Shown one piece after another: positions 53,172 through 60,476 of a stretch of DNA of 64,000 nt (position 1 is the first letter of the stretch; every line of letters begins with the position of its first letter). The notes under the pieces were generated by a model that was given only the letters and a program-made list of their open reading frames with translations, was not told the origin of the DNA and made no database searches. This stretch comes from an uncultured Acetatifactor sp. Its GTDB lineage: Bacteria; Bacillota; Clostridia; Lachnospirales; Lachnospiraceae. A program made the translations under genes and the position numbers. The DNA lies in contig CAJUTJ010000093.1 of the NCBI GenBank assembly GCA_910589655.1, forward strand, positions 27,121 through 91,120, in the 5' to 3' direction.

Positions 53172-53851
53172 TAACCTCTCAATTTCCGCACCGCCTTGGC
53201 ATCAATGAGACAGGTTCCGTGTTCCTTAATCGGAATGGTCTTCCCCTCATCGGCAGTATACAGACTTCCGAATTCCATGGCCTGAACACAGGCTCTGCTG
53301 AACCGTTCATAAGATGCATGACCCTTCCTGAGAAATAAAAAGTAGTTTCCCTCTGTCTCGTAAAGCTCACTTTCTATTCTTAGGTTCGCGGGAAGTGACG
53401 CAGCATAACTCATGATATCCGTCAGTTTCGAGAAAGCAAACACCGCAAAGTCGGGACGGGGGATCGCCTTCTGTTTCGGCGGTTCGGACTCCGAATTGCC
53501 GCTGCCAGCGGATGCGCCCGCCACTTCTATCCGTTCTTTTGCTTTTTCCAAGACTTGTTTCATCTCTTTCAGGCACTCTATCAGCTGCTCTCCCTCTTTG
53601 AAATCGGTATCCTTTTCCGAGAAAGTCAGCAGAAGCCCCTGATCCGGCAGCATCATAATCTGCAGGTCAAAGGCAAAGCGCGGCGGCTTATATCCCACCT
53701 GCTCCTCCGCCTGTTCAATAATTTCCTGAACCACTTCTTTTGCTTTCTCGCTGCGAAGAATAAAATCCTTATAATCAATATCATACTCTTCCAGTTCTTC
53801 ATTAGACAGAAAACATTTTACTGTTCTTTCATCCACTCGTTCAATCTTCAT
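53171..53851 (-). CDS. mecA: MecA-type adaptor protein
   Basis: A 226-residue protein. MKIERVDERTVKCFLSNEELEEYDIDYKDFI is the N-terminal substrate-binding part of MecA, followed by a linker at about 105-130 and a C-terminal domain (FAVFAFSKLTDIMSYAASLP) that binds the ClpC AAA+ unfoldase. MecA delivers proteins to ClpCP for breakdown. GGGGAT precedes the ATG. Direct overlap with the R2K ATP-grasp gene suggests shared expression. Confidence 0.9.
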   Translation of the reverse strand: MKIERVDERTVKCFLSNEELEEYDIDYKDFILRSEKAKEVVQEIIEQAEEQVGYKPPRFAFDLQIMMLPDQGLLLTFSEKDTDFKEGEQLIECLKEMKQVLEKAKERIEVAGASAGSGNSESEPPKQKAIPRPDFAVFAFSKLTDIMSYAASLPANLRIESELYETEGNYFLFLRKGHASYERFSRACVQAMEFGSLYTADEGKTIPIKEHGTCLIDAKAVRKLRG

Positions 53852-54039
53852 AATATCATCCCCATAGATACAATGATGTTGCTGTTTAATTTGCGGAAAA
53901 TATGCATAAACGACAACACAATAGCTACACTAATTAGTTTATGTGTATCTATGATAACATGATATGGTTCATTTTTCAATTATATATGTTTTCCAGCACA
54001 TCTCCAAAAATAACCGTGTGTTGTTGTGCACATAAGCCG

Positions 54040-56751
54040 CTAAAGCAACGATTCCGCCTCCCGCAGCCGTTCTACCACCGACTTCTTGGAAAGAAACAAG
54101 TAAGCCGCCAAAGGAATGAGTAAGCCCAGCAAAGCGAATATGGGCATCACCAACAGAATCGGCATAATCGTAAAACGATAACGGAAGAACCAAAATATCC
54201 CGCTCATTGCACGGGATGCCAGCGGTGCGGACACCACAGCCAAAAGCAGCGCTGCCGCCTCGGCGCCCAGACTATAATAAAGCCCTTCCATGACCAGCAT
54301 AGACTTCAGCTGCCTTCCGGTCATTCCCACGGACTGCAATACTGCCAGTTCCCGTCTCCGCGACAAGACTCCGGTGACGATTACATTTAAATAATTCAGT
54401 ACTCCTACCAGCCCAACGATAAAACTCAAGACGCCCCCGCAAATAATGTACATACTTCTCATGGATTCAAAGGCCTCCGCAAAAACAGCTTTACTCTCAT
54501 AGCTATATCGGACATCCACGCTCTCCGTATAATCAGCCAGAAAGTTCTCCATACGGCTTTCACTACCCTCACTGCCTCTGCCTTCCTCAACCGCATCCCC
54601 TTTCGGTTCTTCCATATCAAACGCATAGTACATAATGGAGTCCGTACCTGAATGATCCCGAAAGGTTCCCGCATTTAATATGTATTCACTGTCTCCATAA
54701 TAACGATAGCTGAATTCCGAGGGAACCTCCACAAGGGCCACCACCTCATATTCCTCTAACCGTCCCCCCAGCGGGCGCGTCCTATAGGGATCGCCGGCTC
54801 TGATTGCCTCATAATCAGGGTACACTTCTCCTGTATTGGGATTATAATACTCCATCTCATCACTATAGCAGATCAACACCTTATCCCCCGGCTTTGCCCA
54901 ATCAGAATCCATGTCCCGATAGGAAACTACCGCCACATAATTCCCCTCTCCGTAAAGTCTTGAGAGATCCCCTTCCAGCAATTCCATACGCTCCAGCAGA
55001 AAAGGCTCCATGCCATATAATTTCACATTATCCTGCAAAAGCCCTTGCTCCTTGTCTGCCGCCGCTATCCGGCTCTCCAAAACTTCCTCCCCTAAATAGC
55101 CATATCGGCGGCGGTAAACTTCCTCTGTCACATACTGATATGCCATGCCGCAGATATCATTCAGGGCATAGACAGAATTGCCGTATGAGTTGTTAAACCC
55201 ATAAGCTCTTCCTCCCTCGGCGATACCCCCTTGTCTTTCCAGTTCCGCAATTAATTCCTCACTGACACCCATTCTGGGATCCCATGGCCTTTGAAAATAG
55301 CTGGCATCACTTATCAGGAAATCCACTTTGATATTACGCAGATATTTATCCATATCAAAGCCTCCGGACAAAGTAACCGTAATATTTAGAAGCAGTAGGG
55401 AAAGGGATAGGGAAATCACCGTAACCATAGTTTTGCCGCGGCTTCTGCCCAGATTCGCCCATGCCATTTTCGGCAGGGACGCTCCCTTTTTACCATTGCC
55501 ACATTTTTTCTTTCTTCCGACGGTATCGCTCTCCGTATACCTTACCGCTTCCACAGGAGATACAGATGATGCCAACTTTCCGGGCCTTCTGCAGGATACA
55601 AAAACCGTAAATAAAGAGAATAAACCTGCCCCGATAAAAATCCAAATGTTGACGGATACCCGATACTCCACTCCGTCCAATTGATTAACCACAATACCGG
55701 TCAGCCCGCTTCCCACCGCCCATCCTATCATTAGTCCCACAGGGATTCCTGCTGCCGACAGGCAAAATGCCTGCTGGCGTATCATTCTTTTTATTTGGCG
55801 CCCGGTAGTCCCGATGGTTTTCAGCATGCCGTAAAAGCGAGTGTCGTTTGCCACGGAAATGCGAAATACATTATAAATAATCAGATATCCCGTAAAAACA
55901 ATCAGTGCAAGCATTGCCGCCAGTGCAAGCACAAAGGTAATATCAATATTGTTTAACATCTCTGTTGACAGATAGGCCCAATTGACGCTCATTGCAATAT
56001 AATTGTCTTTCGTATTATCCTCCGTCTGATATCCACGGCGTTCCAACATGTCGGTCATTTTATCCTCAATGTGGAAGGAATGATTCAACATGACCTCCAA
56101 ATTCCATGTGCCTGTCATTTCGTCCGAAGGTGATATACTATATTTTCCGAATATTTCATCTGTACGGCTGAGAGGTATCAACACATGGTCCGCAGCCATA
56201 ACGGGATCGCATTCCCAATAGCCGGAAAGCACAAAGTCCTCCGTAACCTCCCCACCGTCCACATCAAAAGTCAATGTAAATGGTGTCCCAATTACAGGAT
56301 CCACTTTAAGCAAAGAAAGGATTCTTGTGTCGGTGGCCGCCTCATTCGTTCCTTCTCTGGGGAGCGTCCCCTCTATGGGTTCCAGAAACATCCACCCCGC
56401 CGCATTGGCGTCACAATAACTGATTTCCACTTGATACTTGTGGAAAGGAGCTTTTTTTGCCATACCCACAAAACGACGGAGACCATATTCCTTGATCTCT
56501 TTATCCGTCAAAAATTCCTGAACCTGAGTCTCGTCCAAATATTTAAACGATCCATGGTTATATCCTCCCAGCTGGCGGAAATTCTGTGCCTCATATCCGT
56601 CCTTGACAGACAACAGTATCGTAAAAAGCGCCGTAAACAAAACGGTAGTCAAAACAATGGCTGTCACGGCAACAAGATTCTTCAACCGTCCGGCCTTTAA
56701 GCTCCGCAAACCGAGTCTGCGGATTACCTTTTTATTTGCCACCTTCATCAT
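54040..56751 (-). CDS. MacB-like ABC permease with two FtsX domains
   Basis: A 903-residue membrane protein with the layout helix 1 (about 28-50), a large outer domain, three helices (about 285-395), a central cytoplasmic linker, a further helix near 450, a second outer domain, and three C-terminal helices (about 765-895). Both FtsX domains are intact (VFRISVANDTRFYGMLKTIGTTGRQIKRMI and SRRRELAVLQSVGMTGRQLKSML). With the ATPase it forms a mechano-transmitting export or resistance system. The start overlaps the ATPase stop (ATGA), with GGAGG at 7 nt. Confidence 0.9.
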   Translation of the reverse strand: MMKVANKKVIRRLGLRSLKAGRLKNLVAVTAIVLTTVLFTALFTILLSVKDGYEAQNFRQLGGYNHGSFKYLDETQVQEFLTDKEIKEYGLRRFVGMAKKAPFHKYQVEISYCDANAAGWMFLEPIEGTLPREGTNEAATDTRILSLLKVDPVIGTPFTLTFDVDGGEVTEDFVLSGYWECDPVMAADHVLIPLSRTDEIFGKYSISPSDEMTGTWNLEVMLNHSFHIEDKMTDMLERRGYQTEDNTKDNYIAMSVNWAYLSTEMLNNIDITFVLALAAMLALIVFTGYLIIYNVFRISVANDTRFYGMLKTIGTTGRQIKRMIRQQAFCLSAAGIPVGLMIGWAVGSGLTGIVVNQLDGVEYRVSVNIWIFIGAGLFSLFTVFVSCRRPGKLASSVSPVEAVRYTESDTVGRKKKCGNGKKGASLPKMAWANLGRSRGKTMVTVISLSLSLLLLNITVTLSGGFDMDKYLRNIKVDFLISDASYFQRPWDPRMGVSEELIAELERQGGIAEGGRAYGFNNSYGNSVYALNDICGMAYQYVTEEVYRRRYGYLGEEVLESRIAAADKEQGLLQDNVKLYGMEPFLLERMELLEGDLSRLYGEGNYVAVVSYRDMDSDWAKPGDKVLICYSDEMEYYNPNTGEVYPDYEAIRAGDPYRTRPLGGRLEEYEVVALVEVPSEFSYRYYGDSEYILNAGTFRDHSGTDSIMYYAFDMEEPKGDAVEEGRGSEGSESRMENFLADYTESVDVRYSYESKAVFAEAFESMRSMYIICGGVLSFIVGLVGVLNYLNVIVTGVLSRRRELAVLQSVGMTGRQLKSMLVMEGLYYSLGAEAAALLLAVVSAPLASRAMSGIFWFFRYRFTIMPILLVMPIFALLGLLIPLAAYLFLSKKSVVERLREAESLL

Positions 56752-57623
56752 CTTGCATCCTCCTCTTGCCGCAGGGACGCTTTTTGTTCATTGCTCTTCC
56801 CCTGTGTATCGGAGACTTCCTGACCCATGTCGTCTCTTTGTTTTCCGAAGGCTTCCTGACCCATGCCGTCTCTTTGTTTTCCGGAGACTCCTTGCCCTAT
56901 GCCGTCTCTTTGTTTTCCGGAGACTCCTTGCCCTATGCCGTCTCTTTGTTTTCCAAAAATGTTCAGCACCCGCCCGTCTTCAATGCGGATTATCCGGTCA
57001 GCCAGCTGCGCAATTTCTTCGTTATGGGTGATCATTACAATGGTCTGGGCAAATTTTCTCCCTGTCACTTTCAATAATCCCAGCACATCCTGACTGGTCT
57101 TGGAGTCCAGATTTCCGGTAGGTTCATCTGCCAAAATTATGGCGGGTTTGGATGCCAAAGCTCTTGCGATGGCTACTCTTTGCTGCTGTCCGCCGGAAAG
57201 GTTATTGGGGAGGTTTTGCAATTTCCCTTTTAATCCTAATATTTCAATGATAGAATCAATGTACGCCTGATCCGGCTCATTGCCGTCTAATTGTACCGGT
57301 AATACAATATTCTCATATACATTTAATACAGGAACCAGATTATAATTCTGGAATACAAATCCTATCTTCCTGCGTCGGAATATGGTCAGCTCTTCATCCT
57401 TCAGGGCAAAAATATCCTTGCCGTCCACATGGACCTTCCCCTCCGTCGGTCTGTCCAGCCCTCCCAACATATGCAGCAGCGTGGACTTTCCGCTTCCGGA
57501 GGTTCCAACCACCGCCACAAATTCTCCCTTTTCAACACTGATATCCACACCGTCCAATGCACGGACTTCGCTCTCTCCTTTTCCGTATATTTTTTTCAGA
57601 TTATTAGTTGACAGAATTGCCAT
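56748..57623 (-). CDS. ABC ATPase with 12-residue tandem-repeat tail
   Basis: A 291-residue MacB/LolD-type ATPase: Walker [10 protein letters not shown] (about 40-48), signature LSGGQQQR (about 142-149), Walker [11 protein letters not shown] (about 160-169). It energises the FtsX permease. Unusually, residues 230-280 hold about four units of a 12-residue repeat ([12 protein letters not shown] and variants), encoded by 36-bp DNA units at 56811-56954. Most such ATPases are about 225-235 residues. The tail is charged and probably disordered. Confidence 0.92.
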   Translation of the reverse strand: MAILSTNNLKKIYGKGESEVRALDGVDISVEKGEFVAVVGTSGSGKSTLLHMLGGLDRPTEGKVHVDGKDIFALKDEELTIFRRRKIGFVFQNYNLVPVLNVYENIVLPVQLDGNEPDQAYIDSIIEILGLKGKLQNLPNNLSGGQQQRVAIARALASKPAIILADEPTGNLDSKTSQDVLGLLKVTGRKFAQTIVMITHNEEIAQLADRIIRIEDGRVLNIFGKQRDGIGQGVSGKQRDGIGQGVSGKQRDGMGQEAFGKQRDDMGQEVSDTQGKSNEQKASLRQEEDAR

Positions 57624-57676
57624 AATGCGCCTTCCTTCCCGTTATACCGCCCTTCAACACTATTTGCCCACTTGTT

Positions 57677-57706
57677 ATTATACCGGATTCCTGCCGCACG
57701 CAGGAA
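57677..57706 (-). promoter_or_regulatory. -10 with adjacent 19-bp dyad upstream of the ABC operon
   Basis: TATAAT (57677-57682, minus strand) has directly upstream the perfect dyad TTCCTGC-N5-GCAGGAA (57688-57706) in place of a -35. It may be the site of a regulator such as the nearby OmpR-type response regulator; the link is inferred. Confidence 0.5.
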
Positions 57707-57780
57707 CAAAAACCATAACATATTTGTGTACAATTTATTATTTCATATAAATCTTTCAGGAGTCTTTCCGAAACGGAATG

Positions 57781-57804
57781 AATTCTTTCAATATTGAAAG
57801 AATT
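57781..57804. terminator. Perfect 24-bp palindrome
   Basis: AATTCTTTCAAT followed directly by its exact complement forms a perfect 24-bp palindrome at the end of a decayed minus-strand frame. It may be a terminator of that gene or an operator. Confidence 0.45.
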
Positions 57805-57961
57805 AAGAAATATAGACGTCCAGCATCTTGTGGATTTCATCCAAATTATCCCCATCTGCCATTGTCTAAAATACTCTTTTCAAATTCTTACCTTTTAAAA
57901 CCTCGGGATAGATTGCCGAATAACTTCCAAATTCGTAGATCAAATTCTCACGGATTTCCTT
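57803..57961 (-). pseudogene. Remnant of a decayed gene
   Basis: A minus-strand frame reads KEIRENLIYEFGSYSAIYPE, then VLKGKNLKRVF, an in-frame TAG (57866-57868), and TMADGDNLDEIHKMLDVYIS up to TAA at 57803. The sequence on both sides of the TAG is protein-like, so it is the C-terminal end of a broken gene. No start or upstream part remains; MITE copies lie just upstream. Family unknown. Confidence 0.5.
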
Positions 57962-58082
57962 TCAAACCGTACCGAAAAATACAGATTACATACAATAGCG
58001 GCTCTGTGTTTTGGTAAAGGAGTTTGAACACGCAAAAAACACGTGAAAACGCCTCGCGGTGGCGTGGGTGTGAAAAGCAGCG

Positions 58083-58231
58083 AAATGTTAGTTACTGTTC
58101 ACTCCGTTCACAGCAACCTATGCACAGAAATCGCAAAACAGCGATTTCGCGCATGTCTGTCTCGGTTTTATCACGCAGGAACAGCGTGAAAACACCTCGC
58201 GGCGACAGCGAGTGAACGGTAACAAATGTTA
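58083..58231. mobile_element. MITE copy B (133 bp) with perfect 8-bp target duplication
   Basis: The element spans 58091-58223. Its ends are GTTACTGTTCACTC and, on the other strand, GTTACCGTTCACTC (13 of 14 identical). It is flanked by AAATGTTA at 58083-58090 and 58224-58231. Inside are hairpins AAATCGC/GCGATTT, CACGC/GCGTG and CTCGC/GCGAG. No transposase frame fits, so it is non-autonomous. A degraded right-half relative lies directly upstream at about 58024-58075. Confidence 0.9.
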
Positions 58232-58300
58232 CCCACATTACAATAAACATGTGCTTGGCTCTTGAATCCTGCTTTCAAATGTGCTATATTAAGCATAGAA

Positions 58301-58532
58301 AAGGGAAAGCCATAGAAGCGGCTCTACCCTCACAATAAGTTTAAAACTTTGCTATAAGCAGCCAGCCGTCACTATTGGGAGTAGTGGCGGATATGTAATC
58401 ATTGCATCGCCCTCCTTTCTTTCGTCTGGAGAGCTACTTGAACCTTCCGAAAAATACAAGAGGAGTAAAGCCGCCTTTGGCTCTATGGTTTCCCATGAAT
58501 GGAGTATAGCACACATTTCTTTTTTCAGACAA
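58301..58532 (-). ncRNA. Possible ~200-nt structured transcript (type I toxin-like locus)
   Basis: A good promoter on the minus strand, TTGTCT (58527-58532), 18 bp, TATACT (58503-58508), is followed about 170 bp later by a terminator: stem AGGG-AGCC/GGCT-CCCT at 58301-58330, then TTTTCT. In between are hairpins (AGCC/GGCT at about 58466-58485 and CCGCCACTA/TAGTGACGG at about 58368-58391), a GGAGGG ribosome site and a 16-codon frame. Size and layout resemble type I toxin messengers. Transcription has not been shown. Confidence 0.45.
58352..58402 (-). CDS. 16-residue hydrophobic peptide, candidate
   Basis: ATG at 58402 opens MITYPPLLPIVTAGCL and a TAG, with GGAGGG about 8 nt upstream. The peptide is short and hydrophobic, the start MITY being common among holin-like toxins. 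Much of the frame lies inside the stem CCGCCACTA/TAGTGACGG, so translation may be controlled by structure. It is a weak candidate because it is so short. Confidence 0.3.
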   Translation of the reverse strand: MITYPPLLPIVTAGCL

Positions 58533-58691
58533 TGCCTGCATTAAGTTCTAAAATCTGTTTTCACCTTCTATCCCCCAACCCTTATATTTACTATTTCAAA
58601 CCGAATTTATCCATTTTCAAGCCATGCTATAAGGCATTTAAAACTATTTCCGCCGGAATCTAAATTAACCTCCTATACCGCAAGGGTGAAT

Positions 58692-59597
58692 TTATTTAGG
58701 CAGATATATAGAAAATACGCTCCCCTTGCCCAGCCGGGAAGACACCTTGATATATCCCCCTTCCTCAGACAGAATCTCTCTGGCAAGATATAATCCGATC
58801 CCGATTCCTTCACTGCTTGCGGCAGAAGAGGAACGATAAAATCTGGCAAATATTTGTGTACATTCCCCTTCCGGTATGCCCATTCCGGTATCCTCCACCT
58901 GAATACAAGTAAAAAGCCCATACTCAATAATGCGCAGAAAGACACTGCCCTGTGGAGTATATTTAATGGCATTTTCCACAATATTAATGACCGCTTCCGT
59001 TGTCCACTTCTCGTCAAAGACAGCCCAATGGTCTTCGCCTGTCTGCTCCAAAATCAGATTCAGCCCCTTCTCTTCTGCCTTCGGAAGCAGCTCCTTATAG
59101 ATTTTCCGTAAAAGTTTGTCCACGGATTCCCTCTTGGGACGCAGCGCCAATACACCGGTCTCCAAACGGGACATTTTAATCAAGGCGGCAATCAGGAAAT
59201 TTAATTTCTTTGCCTGCTCATTCATGGCAGCAGCATACCTTCCGGCCTCCAAGGGCAGTTCCTGCTCCAGCAAAAGTTCCGAATATAACGAAATATTGGA
59301 TATGGGAGTTTTAGTCTGATGGGAAATATCCGAAATCAAGGTCTTAATCTTATCCTTTTCCTCCGCCTGCCTTTTCGCCGTCAAACCGGCTGCGGATAAA
59401 TACTGTGCCCATCTGGCTTCCAGTGCGGACAGTCTGGTCTCGTCAAACCGATTCTCCGTAAAGCTGCCATCCATGGCATCGGAAAGCATCTGCTCCAGCC
59501 GCCCATAAGTGCTCCCTATTTTGTATCTATACATGAGAACTACACCCACTACCGTCAGAAAGCAGCCCGTCAGGCATATCCCCACAACCATTCCCAT
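58692..59597 (-). CDS. Sensor histidine kinase
   Basis: A 301-residue kinase. A single N-terminal helix (about 4-25, VVGICLTGCFLTVVGVVLMY) leads directly to the dimerisation domain with the phospho-accepting His in SDISHQTKTPISN. The ATPase domain has VINIVENAIKYTPQG (N box), VEDTGMGIP (G1) and GIGIGLYLAREI (G2). There is almost no outer domain, so it may sense a signal inside the membrane or through a partner. The start at 59597 has GGAGG, placed right behind a leader hairpin (ATTCCGC-AAA-GCGGAAT). It lies downstream of the response regulator gene, after a 175-bp gap with repeat hairpins. Confidence 0.9.
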   Translation of the reverse strand: MGMVVGICLTGCFLTVVGVVLMYRYKIGSTYGRLEQMLSDAMDGSFTENRFDETRLSALEARWAQYLSAAGLTAKRQAEEKDKIKTLISDISHQTKTPISNISLYSELLLEQELPLEAGRYAAAMNEQAKKLNFLIAALIKMSRLETGVLALRPKRESVDKLLRKIYKELLPKAEEKGLNLILEQTGEDHWAVFDEKWTTEAVINIVENAIKYTPQGSVFLRIIEYGLFTCIQVEDTGMGIPEGECTQIFARFYRSSSAASSEGIGIGLYLAREILSEEGGYIKVSSRLGKGSVFSIYLPK

Positions 59598-59599
59598 AA

Positions 59600-59765
59600 T
59601 AACCTCCATGATTCCGCTTTGCGGAATCTCAAATCCGAATGAAAAATGCCGTGTTTTAGGCATTTTTCTAACTGCTTCAGCAGTTTGGGGAATTTAGTGC
59701 TTCTCCGCGAAGCAGCCCTTGCTGTGAGCAAAAATTGCTAAAGCAATTAGAACTTCTTCTCACGC
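59600..59765 (-). repeat. Hairpin-rich gap between response regulator and kinase
   Basis: It contains the leader hairpin ATTCCGC/GCGGAAT (about 59610-59627), the segment CTAACTGCTTCAGCAGTTTG (59669-59688), which matches the composite tract near 41254-41275, and stems TTGCT/AGCAA and GCTTC/GAAGC. The similarity to the P-box tract shows that its parts spread separately. Confidence 0.6.
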
Positions 59766-59771
59766 TACTCC

Positions 59772-60476
59772 CTATGGCTCCTTCACCCACACATAACCCA
59801 CACCGTACACTGTCTTAATGTACGAATGGGCGGACAGCTTATCCCGAAGCCGTTTCACGGCCACCGATAACGCATTTTCATCCACAAATTCCGCCCCGTC
59901 CGACCAGATACGGTCTATCAACAGTTCTCTGCCCAAAGTAACCCCGCGATTATTTACAAAATGCCGAAGAAGCTTCTGCTCTGTTTTGCTTAATTCTACC
60001 GGCTGGCTGTCAACGAGAAAAAGCATTTTGTCAAAATCAAAGTCATATTTCCCAAAGATGATTCGATTATCATTTCTTTCCGGCCTGTCTTCTTCTGCCG
60101 CCACTCTTTTCAATACGGCCGCCACTCTGGCCCGGAGCACGGCCAGACTGAAGGGCTTGGTAATATAGTCCTCTGCTCCTTGCTCCAAACCCGCAACAAT
60201 ATCCATTTCCATATCGTTTGCCGTGAGCATGATCACGGCAATATCATACCTCTCCTTTACCGTCTTCAAAAAGGCAAAACCGTTCCCGTCAGGCAGATTT
60301 ACATCCAATAAAAGCAACGGCATCCTGTCATTTGGTTCCCATGCCGCCAGTCTTCTTCCGGCTTCTCCCAATGACCCGCAGCTTTCCGTCCGTACCTCCG
60401 AAGAACTCAGCGCCCGGCACAGCCCGCTTGCCAGAGAAATATCATCCTCCACTATCAAAATATGATTCACATGCAT
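59772..60476 (-). CDS. OmpR-family response regulator
   Basis: A 234-residue regulator. The receiver domain has the acidic pocket (IVEDD), the phosphorylated Asp in LLLLDVNLPDGNG and Lys in DYITKPF. The C-terminal winged helix (VELSKTEQKLLRHFVNNRGVTLGRELLIDRIW...VAVKRLRDKL) binds DNA. Its start overlaps the end of the MFS gene, so both are co-translated, and the kinase follows. It may regulate the ABC pair or the MFS gene. Confidence 0.93.
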   Translation of the reverse strand: MHVNHILIVEDDISLASGLCRALSSSEVRTESCGSLGEAGRRLAAWEPNDRMPLLLLDVNLPDGNGFAFLKTVKERYDIAVIMLTANDMEMDIVAGLEQGAEDYITKPFSLAVLRARVAAVLKRVAAEEDRPERNDNRIIFGKYDFDFDKMLFLVDSQPVELSKTEQKLLRHFVNNRGVTLGRELLIDRIWSDGAEFVDENALSVAVKRLRDKLSAHSYIKTVYGVGYVWVKEP

